Shown piece by piece: positions 5,480-10,808 of a stretch of DNA of 10,808 bases. A program made the position numbers and the translations under genes. The stretch comes from DASQPR01 sp035713725 (GTDB lineage: Bacteria; Actinomycetota; Actinomycetes; Mycobacteriales; Micromonosporaceae), in NCBI GenBank assembly GCA_035713725.1, contig DASTMZ010000148.1, forward strand, positions 1 through 10,808. Reading direction: 5' to 3'. The notes under the pieces were generated by a model. The model searched no databases and was not told the origin of the DNA. It saw nothing but the letters and a program-made list of their open reading frames with translations. Each line of letters begins with the position of its first letter. Position 1 is the first letter of the stretch.

Positions 5480-6775
5480 GTGAGCGATCCCAGCGTCGCG
5501 TTGCTGACCGACCACTACGAACTCACGATGCTGCACGCCGCGCTCCGCGACGGCACGGCGAGCCGCACCTGCGTGTTCGAGGTGTTCTCGCGCCGTCTGC
5601 CAGCCGGGCGCCGCTACGGCGTGGTAGCCGGCACCGCACGGCTCGTCGAACTGATCTCGGAGTATCGATTCGCCGCCGAGGACGTCGACTTCCTGCGCCG
5701 TGGCGGCGTCGTCGACGACGCGACCGCCGGATGGCTCGCCGCCTATCGATTCACCGGGGACGTCGTCGGATACCCGGAGGGTGAGCTCTACTTTCCTGGT
5801 TCGCCGATCCTGACCGTCTCCGGGACGTTCGCGGAATGCGTGGTGCTCGAGACGCTGGTGTTGTCGGTGCTGAACTTTGACAGCGCAATCGCTTCCGCCG
5901 CGGCTCGCATGGTCACCGCGGCGCGCGGCCGGCCACTGATCGAGATGGGATCGCGACGGGCACACGAGCGGGCCGCGGTCGCCGGTGCGCGGGCGGCGTA
6001 CATCGCCGGGTTTGCGGCGACCTCGAATCTCGCCGCCGGCCGGGCCTACGGGATCCCGACCACGGGTACCGCGGCGCACGCGTTCACGCTGCTCCACGAT
6101 GACGAGCCGGCCGCGTTTGCGTCGCAGGTCGCCGCGCTCGGCAAGAACACGACGTTGCTTGTCGACACGTACGACATCGCCGAAGGCATCCGGAACGCGA
6201 TCGCGGTGGCCGGCCCGGATTTGAACGCGATCCGGATCGACTCCGGTGACCTGTCGGCGCTCGCCGTCCACTCCCGTGCGCTGCTGGACTCGCTGGGTGC
6301 CACGAACACAAAGATCATTGTGTCCGGCGATCTCGACGAATACTCGATCGCCGCGCTCGCCGCCGAACCCGTCGACGCCTACGGCGCCGGAACCGCCGTG
6401 GTGACGGGCTCCGGCGCACCGACCGCCGGTCTCGTCTACAAACTCGTCGAGGTCGACGGCCGACCGGTCGTGAAGCGGAGCGAGCACAAGGCGACCGTGG
6501 GCGGACGCAAGGTCGCGGTGCGCCGCCACAAGCCGACCGGTACGGCGACCGAGGAGATCATCGTGTCGCAGGGCGTGCCCGATCACGAACCGGGAGACCG
6601 GCTGCTCCAGCATTCGTACGTCACCGCGGGTGTGCCGGACGAACCGGTCCCGCTCGCCGACTCACGGGAGCACCTGCGCGCGGCGTTGATCTCGATACCG
6701 TGGGAAGGCCTGAAGCTGTCGGCCGGCGACCCAGCCATTCCGGTGACCATGGTCCCGGCCATCGCCCCGAGCTAG
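5480..6775 (+). CDS. pncB: Nicotinate phosphoribosyltransferase
   Basis: The 431-residue enzyme joins nicotinate and PRPP, with ATP hydrolysis, to form nicotinate mononucleotide, the committed step of Preiss-Handler NAD salvage in the cytosol. The N-terminal ALLTDHYELTMLHAAL is the family signature. Further landmarks are VFEVFSRRLP (32-41), LIEMGSRRAHE (153-163), TSNLAAGRAYGIPTTGTAAHAF (181-202; H200 is in the GTxAH motif, probably the phosphorylated-His region), LLVDTYDIAEG, IRIDSGDL, IIVSGDLDEYSI, and a GAGTAVVTG phosphate loop before LVYKLVEVDGRPVVKRSEHK. Length is normal for the short actinobacterial type. The GTG at 5480 begins the conserved domain; the frame is open upstream but that sequence is intergenic. 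It is followed 8 bases later by pncA, and its position opposite clpS mirrors mycobacterial pncB1. Confidence 0.96.
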   Translation: MSDPSVALLTDHYELTMLHAALRDGTASRTCVFEVFSRRLPAGRRYGVVAGTARLVELISEYRFAAEDVDFLRRGGVVDDATAGWLAAYRFTGDVVGYPEGELYFPGSPILTVSGTFAECVVLETLVLSVLNFDSAIASAAARMVTAARGRPLIEMGSRRAHERAAVAGARAAYIAGFAATSNLAAGRAYGIPTTGTAAHAFTLLHDDEPAAFASQVAALGKNTTLLVDTYDIAEGIRNAIAVAGPDLNAIRIDSGDLSALAVHSRALLDSLGATNTKIIVSGDLDEYSIAALAAEPVDAYGAGTAVVTGSGAPTAGLVYKLVEVDGRPVVKRSEHKATVGGRKVAVRRHKPTGTATEEIIVSQGVPDHEPGDRLLQHSYVTAGVPDEPVPLADSREHLRAALISIPWEGLKLSAGDPAIPVTMVPAIAPS

Positions 6776-6778
6776 GAG
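6774..6778 (+). promoter_or_regulatory. Ribosome binding site that fixes the pncA start
   Basis: AGGAG, overlapping the last two bases of the pncB stop codon, lies 5 bases before the GTG at 6784. It selects this GTG over in-frame starts further upstream within pncB. It contrasts with the Shine-Dalgarno-free starts of the first genes of the operons here. Confidence 0.75.
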
Positions 6779-6783
6779 TCATC

Positions 6784-7356
6784 GTGGCGCGCGCGCTCAT
6801 CATCGTCGACGTTCAAAACGACTTCTGCGAAGGCGGCTCGCTCGCCATCGCCGGCGGCGCGGACATAGCCGCCCGGATCTCCAACCTTCTCGCCGACCCG
6901 GAGCGGGACTGGACGCACGTCGTCGCTACAAAGGACCACCACGTCGACCCGGGCGCGCACTTCGGCGACCCGCCAGACTTTCTCGACTCGTGGCCGCCGC
7001 ACTGCGTCGCTGGTACGGCCGGCTCGGAGTTCCACCCGGCACTCGACACCGACCGGATCGAGGCGGTGTTCGTTAAGGGCGAGCATGCGGCGGCGTACTC
7101 CGGGTTCGAGGGTCGTACCGGCAGCATCGGTCTCGCGGCGTGGCTGCGCATGCACGACGTGACGGACGTCGACGTCGTCGGCCTCGCCACCGACTACTGC
7201 GTCCGGACGACCGCGGTCGACGCGGTCAAGGAGGGCTTCGCCACCACCGTGCTCCTCGACTTCACGGCCGGCGTCTCCCGAGACACCACCGGCGTGGCGG
7301 TGGAAGCGATGCGCGACTCCGGCGCCGTCCTGGTCGGCGCGCCGACCGTCGCCTAA
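6784..7356 (+). CDS. pncA: Nicotinamidase/pyrazinamidase
   Basis: The 190-residue isochorismatase-fold amidohydrolase converts nicotinamide to nicotinate and ammonia, supplying PncB; homologues also activate the prodrug pyrazinamide. The catalytic triad is visible as D9 (VDVQNDF), K98 (VFVKGEH) and C139 (ATDYCVRTTAVDA). The metal site is D51, H53, H59 and H73, in KDHHVDPGAHF and WPPHCV, closely matching M. tuberculosis PncA. GVSRDTT (163-169) and a C-terminal SGAVLV strand complete the fold. Length is close to the 186 residues of the mycobacterial enzyme. It starts with GTG 8 bases after the pncB stop behind a good ribosome binding site, forming a two-gene NAD salvage operon. No critical residue is missing, so the enzyme should be active. 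Confidence 0.97.
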   Translation: MARALIIVDVQNDFCEGGSLAIAGGADIAARISNLLADPERDWTHVVATKDHHVDPGAHFGDPPDFLDSWPPHCVAGTAGSEFHPALDTDRIEAVFVKGEHAAAYSGFEGRTGSIGLAAWLRMHDVTDVDVVGLATDYCVRTTAVDAVKEGFATTVLLDFTAGVSRDTTGVAVEAMRDSGAVLVGAPTVA

Positions 7357-7456
7357 CGACGCCGTCTGGCGCACTACGCATGGCACGCCGAGGCTCAGAT
7401 CGCGACGTGCAGGACTAAGCGCTCGTACGGTCGATCGGCCGACGCGGTCTAGCCGG

Positions 7457-7475
7457 GCGGGTCGACTTGACCCGC
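7457..7475. terminator. Hairpin downstream of pncA, possible terminator
   Basis: GCGGGTC and GACCCGC form a perfect 7-base-pair stem with a 5-base loop, about 100 bases after the pncA stop. A second possible stem pairs CGGGCGG (7454-7460) with CCGCCCG (7491-7497), and the two are mutually exclusive. No T tract follows. Confidence 0.4.
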
Positions 7476-7706
7476 GTTCGGCATCGTGAGCCGCCCGACC
7501 GGCCTACCAGCAGCCCGTTCCGAGCCCCGTCAGGCACTCGTACCCACATGATTTTCACAGGAATGATGATCTTTGCACGTTCCGTGAGTCATTGACCGAG
7601 ATGTGATCGGGGGCGCTCGCCGGCGAATCATCCCGGATACGTTTCCGCCGGCATGGCGGCTGAGTCGGCACTGAGCACCGCCTATGCGTTAGATAACGAT
7701 TCGGTC

Positions 7707-7711
7707 AGGGG
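7707..7711 (+). promoter_or_regulatory. Ribosome binding site for the asparagine-synthetase-like gene
   Basis: AGGGG lies 6 bases before the GTG at 7718 and decides that start. There is no other in-frame start close by that begins the hydrophobic FVVLAWF strand. Confidence 0.65.
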
Positions 7712-7717
7712 TCCCGG

Positions 7718-9565
7718 GTGTTCGTTGTCTTGGCGTGGTTCGCGACCGACCCGGCCGCCGCGCGGTCGGTGTCCGGACGGCTCCGTCGCGCCTCGGCCTC
7801 CGCCGGGGCGATCGTGCCCCCGACGTTCATGCGCACCGATATGGGCGGTGCCACGTGGGGCCTCGCAGTGTGGCATCTCAAGGACATGGGCGGGTACCGC
7901 TGGCCGACGGTCGCTGCCGGCGGCGGAGTGACCGCGATATCGCTCGGCATTCCGGTCGCCGGGAATGTCACCGGAGGGCCGCTGGGCATGGCCCGACGGC
8001 TGCTCGACGGTGCGGACGTGCACGCCGACGTCGTACCACCGTTTGGTCTCATTGCCCGTGATGACGCGGCCGGGCGGCTCGTGATCCAGCAGGACTGGCT
8101 CGGTCAGTGCCGGATATTTACCGCTGCCGCGTCCGGCGTCATGGCGTTCTCAAACCGGTCGACGCTGCTCGGCAAGTTGCTCAGCGGTCGCGCGACTCCA
8201 TCGCGGTCGGGCTGGGCGTCGTACGCGGTGACCGGCCACTTCGGCGGCGACAGCTCCCCGGTCGACGGCGTGCGGCTGCTGCATCCGGGCGAGCGCGTGA
8301 CGTGTCGGCCGACACCGATCGGGTGGCATATCGGGCACGACACCCGGTTCTGCGCCGATGATGTGGTGCGCAACGGGCTGGCCGCACGGGGCGACGGCAC
8401 GGCGGCGGTGCTCGACAACGCTGCGATGGCGGTTCGTGCCACGGTGTCGAGTCTCGGTGCACTGTATGCCGACGAGATCGTGCTCGGACTGTCCGGTGGC
8501 AAGGACTCTCGCGTGCTCGCCGCAGCGTTGCTCGACGCCGGCCAACGGCCGCGTTTTGTCACCAACGACGACCTAGCCGCGGAGGCCGAGGTGGCGCGGC
8601 GACTGGTCGAGATCGTCGGTGATACCCGCGGCCTGCGGCCCGCGCACGACGTCTCGCCGGCCGCGGCGCCTGACGACGTTCTCGATGTCGGCCTCGCCGA
8701 ACGCGTCCTCCGCCTCCAGCGACAGCACGACTTTCAGTTCCCGGCCACCTACTTCGCCCGTCCAGCGGTCGCCGAACGCCTTGCGGACGCGACGCACCGA
8801 TTGGTCATCACCGGCGCGGCCGGCGAACTCGCCACGGGTTACTGGTATCCGGCGGACGATGACGAGACGCCTGACGCGACGCTTGCCGGTGCCCGACATC
8901 ACTTGCTTTCCGGCGCACGCGAGCACGTGGTCGAGCCCGACGACTGGGCGCGGGAGGACGCGCGGCTCGTCGCGCTCGTCGACCATGCCGCATCGCTCGG
9001 CCTCGTCGGATTCGAGCGACTCGACTATGTGTACCTGATGGAGCGCATGCGACGCTGGGCGACATCGGCCTACTCCATCGGGACCGTGGTGCCGTTCCTT
9101 ACGCCCGCGGTCGTCACTGCGACGTTCGCGCTGACCTCACAGCAGAAGCGGAGCCGATGTCTGCACGACGAATTGCTGCGGCGCTTCATGCCGGAGTGGA
9201 TTGCGGTGCCCTACGTTTCCGCGGCGACCGGTCCGTCGCGCGCCACCCAGATCTGGGACGGCGACGGCCTGGCGGCCACCCGAAGGCTCGTCGAGAACCT
9301 ACCCACGCGGGGTATCGGGACCATCGTCGGCGCAAGGTTCGTGCGGCAAGCACTCCGGGACGCCGCCGCCGGCCGTCCGATGGTGCGGCATCGCAAGACG
9401 CTGGAACAGTTCGTCGCGCTGGCGATCGCGTCGGGCACGCTCGAACCGGTCGGAGCGGTGCGGCTGGCGATCCGTCAAGCGCGTAGGAAGCGGTTCATTC
9501 CGGGACAGCGAGTCGCCGGGCGCATCGCGCGGGTCGCCGCCCTCGGCGCACTGCGCAGCCGCTAG
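7718..9565 (+). CDS. Asparagine-synthetase-like protein (PP-loop ATPase) without glutaminase cysteine
   Basis: The product is 615 residues. Residues about 1-200 resemble the N-terminal nucleophile glutaminase half of AsnB (DWLGQCRIFTAAASGVMAFSNRSTLL at 126-151, LHPGERVTC at 188-196), but the N-terminus is MFVVLAWF with no Cys2, so it cannot use glutamine in the normal way. Residues about 230-600 are the synthetase half: the pyrophosphate loop LGLSGGKDSR (256-265), where AsnB usually has SGGLDS; TGAAGELATGYW (365-376), corresponding to the GEGxDELFGGY motif; and VVPFLTPAVVTATFAL, corresponding to the PFLD region. ATP-dependent adenylation of a carboxylate, followed by amide or ring formation with an unknown nucleophile, is the best guess. 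Similar cysteine-less homologues occur in lasso-peptide and beta-lactam synthetases, but no such cluster is present. The C-terminus is strongly basic. The gene appears monocistronic. Confidence 0.85.
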   Translation: MFVVLAWFATDPAAARSVSGRLRRASASAGAIVPPTFMRTDMGGATWGLAVWHLKDMGGYRWPTVAAGGGVTAISLGIPVAGNVTGGPLGMARRLLDGADVHADVVPPFGLIARDDAAGRLVIQQDWLGQCRIFTAAASGVMAFSNRSTLLGKLLSGRATPSRSGWASYAVTGHFGGDSSPVDGVRLLHPGERVTCRPTPIGWHIGHDTRFCADDVVRNGLAARGDGTAAVLDNAAMAVRATVSSLGALYADEIVLGLSGGKDSRVLAAALLDAGQRPRFVTNDDLAAEAEVARRLVEIVGDTRGLRPAHDVSPAAAPDDVLDVGLAERVLRLQRQHDFQFPATYFARPAVAERLADATHRLVITGAAGELATGYWYPADDDETPDATLAGARHHLLSGAREHVVEPDDWAREDARLVALVDHAASLGLVGFERLDYVYLMERMRRWATSAYSIGTVVPFLTPAVVTATFALTSQQKRSRCLHDELLRRFMPEWIAVPYVSAATGPSRATQIWDGDGLAATRRLVENLPTRGIGTIVGARFVRQALRDAAAGRPMVRHRKTLEQFVALAIASGTLEPVGAVRLAIRQARRKRFIPGQRVAGRIARVAALGALRSR

Positions 9566-9592
9566 CCGCGTTGGCGGTGCGGCTAGCGGCTG
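9556..9592. terminator. Perfect 14-base-pair inverted repeat between convergent genes, probable bidirectional terminator
   Basis: CAGCCGCTAGCCGC (9556-9569) and GCGGCTAGCGGCTG (9579-9592) are exact reverse complements separated by a 9-base loop. The left arm contains the TAG stop of the asparagine-synthetase-like gene (9563-9565). For transcripts from ctaD the hairpin lies about 50-90 bases beyond its stop. There is no T tract. A strong GC-rich stem at a convergent junction fits a two-way terminator. Confidence 0.7.
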
Positions 9593-9651
9593 GCCGCGTT
9601 AGCCGTCGGCCGCGGGTCGTGCCGCCTCGGCCGCGTGCAGCGGCTAGCGGC
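9558..9651. repeat. Three copies of the 12-mer GCGGCTAGCGGC around two convergent stop codons
   Basis: The 12-mer occurs in inverted orientation at 9558-9569 and directly at 9579-9590 and 9640-9651. The first copy holds the TAG stop of the upstream gene and the third holds the stop of ctaD (9644-9646 on +). The first copy can pair with either of the other two. A 9-base inverted repeat, GTCGGCCGC (9605-9613) with GCGGCCGAC (9647-9655), lies in the same stretch, and GCCGCGTT repeats directly at 9565-9572 and 9593-9600. Confidence 0.75.
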
Positions 9652-10808
9652 CGACCTCGGGCGTCGCCGACCCGGCGCCGACCGGCACTTCACGCTGTGG
9701 CGCCCCGGGCGCGTATTCCGGGTAGTGCAGATCGAATGCCGGCCGCTCGGAGCGGATGCGTGGCATTCGATCGAAGTTGCGCAGCGGCGGTGGGCAGCTG
9801 GTTGCCCACTCCAGCGACATGCCGAAGCCCCACGGATCGTCGACCTCGACGAGTTCGCCGTACTTGTAGGACTTCCACACGTTGTAGAGGAATGGAAGCG
9901 TCGACGCACCGATGATGAACGCACCCACGGTCGAGAACGTATTCAGGAACGTGAATCCGTCCGACGCCGCGTAGTCGCCGATGCGTCGCGGCATGCCCTC
10001 CGCGCCGAGCCAGTGCTGCACCAGGAAGGTGGCGTGGAAGCCGATCAAGGTGAGCCAGAAATGCACCTTGCCGAGCCGGTCGTCCATCATGCGGCCGGTC
10101 ATCTTCGGGAACCAGAAATAGATGCCGCCGTAGACCGCGAACACGATCGTGCCGAACAGTACGTAATGGAAGTGCGCCACGACGAAGTACGTATCCGACA
10201 CGTGCCAGTCGAGCGGTGGCGACGCCAGGATGACGCCGGACAGGCCACCGAACAGGAACGTGGTGAGGAAGCCGAGCGCGAACAGCATCGGCGTCTGGAA
10301 CGTGATCTGGCCCTTCCACATCGTGCCGATCCAGTTGAAGAACTTGATGCCGGTCGGCACGGCGATGAGGAAGCTCAGGAACGAGAAGAACGGCAGCAGC
10401 ACTTGCCCGGTGGCGAACATGTGGTGCGCCCATACGCTCATGGACAACGCGGCGATGCCGAGCGTAGCCGCGACCAGGCCCTTGTAGCCGAAGATCGGCT
10501 TGCGGCTGAACACCGGAATGATCTCGGTGATGATGCCGAAGAACGGCAACGCGACGATGTAGACCTCGGGATGGCCGAAGAACCAGAAAAGGTGCTGCCA
10601 TAGCAGCGCGCCGCCGGTATTTGAGTCGAACACGTGCGCGCCGAGCTGGCGGTCCGCCTCGGCGGCGAGCAGCGCGGCCGCGAGGATCGGGAACACCATC
10701 AGGACGAGCAGCGCCGTCACCATGATGTTCCAGGTGAAGATCGGCATCCGGAACATCGTCATGCCGGGCGCGCGCAGCGTCAGAATCGTGGTGATCATGT
10801 TGACCGCG
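9644..10808 (-). CDS. ctaD: Cytochrome c oxidase subunit I (aa3 type), N-terminus beyond the window
   Basis: The visible 388 or so residues are the C-terminal two thirds of the heme-copper oxidase catalytic subunit, an integral membrane protein that reduces O2 to water and pumps protons. Numbered from the Met at 10798, H76, E78 and Y80 in FFGHPEVYIVALP give the CuB-ligand His, the proton-pathway Glu and the cross-linked Tyr. H125 and H126 in VWAHHMF are the other CuB ligands, and H209 and H211 in VVAHFHYVLFG bind hemes a3 and a. IKFF (151-154) holds the K-channel lysine. The Glu in HPEVY marks the A1 class. The tail WGFGMSLEWATSCPPP and IRSERPAFDLHYPE is typical of actinobacterial CtaD. The frame is open to the last base (AVNMITT matches the conserved loop before the Met), so the gene continues to the right. 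It ends in the shared repeat region. Confidence 0.97.
   Translation of the reverse strand, partial: AVNMITTILTLRAPGMTMFRMPIFTWNIMVTALLVLMVFPILAAALLAAEADRQLGAHVFDSNTGGALLWQHLFWFFGHPEVYIVALPFFGIITEIIPVFSRKPIFGYKGLVAATLGIAALSMSVWAHHMFATGQVLLPFFSFLSFLIAVPTGIKFFNWIGTMWKGQITFQTPMLFALGFLTTFLFGGLSGVILASPPLDWHVSDTYFVVAHFHYVLFGTIVFAVYGGIYFWFPKMTGRMMDDRLGKVHFWLTLIGFHATFLVQHWLGAEGMPRRIGDYAASDGFTFLNTFSTVGAFIIGASTLPFLYNVWKSYKYGELVEVDDPWGFGMSLEWATSCPPPLRNFDRMPRIRSERPAFDLHYPEYAPGAPQREVPVGAGSATPEVGR

Larger units (their letters stand above)
7357..7717. other. 361-base intergenic region between pncA and the asparagine-synthetase-like gene
   Basis: No convincing gene is seen. The first part carries a hairpin (7457-7475). 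The middle (about 7545-7610) is clearly more AT-rich than the surroundings and includes TTTGCA (7572-7577), the odd dyad GTCATTGAC (7588-7596) and TTGACC (7592-7597), which look like promoter or operator material, but no -10 at proper spacing was found. TAGATA (7690-7695) is another possible -10, which would give a roughly 15-base leader before the GTG at 7718. A short frame from ATG 7653 overlaps the next gene and lacks a ribosome binding site and any recognisable motif. Confidence 0.6.

Noticed and set aside
5471..6613. A 380-codon open frame on the minus strand opposite pncB.
   Set aside because: It is Arg/Gly/Asp-rich with no recognisable motif and is fully covered by the well-conserved pncB on the other strand.
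7588..7597. TTGACC next to GTCATTGAC as a sigma-70 -35 for the asparagine-synthetase-like gene.
   Set aside because: No TANNNT-type -10 exists at 16-19 bases downstream, so it was not called as a promoter, only mentioned in the intergenic description.
7653..7931. Possible small precursor peptide upstream of the asparagine-synthetase-like gene, which would suggest a lasso-peptide cluster.
   Set aside because: The frame overlaps the enzyme gene, lacks a ribosome binding site and a leader/core Thr-x-Gly pattern, and no leader peptidase or RiPP recognition gene is present.
9635..10603. A 322-codon open frame on the plus strand opposite ctaD, rich in Glu, Arg and His.
   Set aside because: It is the antisense of highly conserved membrane helices of CtaD, which produces charged nonsense. 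There is no ribosome binding site or family match.

Overview
The window is high-GC DNA with frequent GTG starts, overlapping genes and little intergenic space. A DevS-type GAF histidine kinase, a NarL-type regulator, an aa3-type cytochrome oxidase subunit I with an actinobacterial-looking sequence, and the cluster DUF2017-clpS-pncB all point to an actinobacterial (Actinomycetota) chromosome. I cannot place it to genus. I see no tRNA, rRNA, CRISPR array, transposase, integrase or phage gene.

Layout: (1) 1-297, the 3' end of a VOC/glyoxalase-fold gene on +. (2) 317-416, an unusually long near-perfect inverted repeat between convergent genes. (3) On -, a two-gene operon: an SDR-VOC fusion oxidoreductase (1458-2651) followed by a divergent QueA-like gene (433-1452) with coupled or nearly coupled translation. 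(4) 2652-2773, a divergent control region with a DosR/DevR-like box and two outward -10 elements that suggest leaderless transcripts. (5) On +, a cytosolic GAF histidine kinase (2774-3907) overlapping its NarL/FixJ response regulator (3900-4538). (6) On -, clpS (5070-5369) followed 2 bases later by a DUF2017 gene (4573-5067). (7) On +, pncB (5480-6775) and pncA (6784-7356). (8) 7357-7717, a 361-base gap without a convincing gene. (9) On +, an asparagine-synthetase-like ATP pyrophosphatase without the N-terminal glutaminase cysteine (7718-9565). (10) 9556-9651, a repeat cluster that contains the stop codons of two convergent genes. (11) On -, the C-terminal two thirds or so of ctaD (9644-10808), running off the right edge.

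How the genes work together: PncA converts nicotinamide to nicotinate and PncB converts nicotinate to nicotinate mononucleotide, so the pair is a compact Preiss-Handler NAD salvage operon. ClpS is the N-degron adaptor of the Clp protease. The kinase and regulator form a two-component system that shares its control region with the SDR-VOC/QueA-like operon, so that operon is the natural first candidate for its regulon (inference). CtaD is the catalytic subunit of the terminal oxidase.

Most of the window is ordinary housekeeping. The parts that deserve a second look are the SDR-VOC/QueA-like/two-component neighbourhood, the 42-base-arm hairpin, the asparagine-synthetase-like protein and the shared leaderless-promoter geometry.
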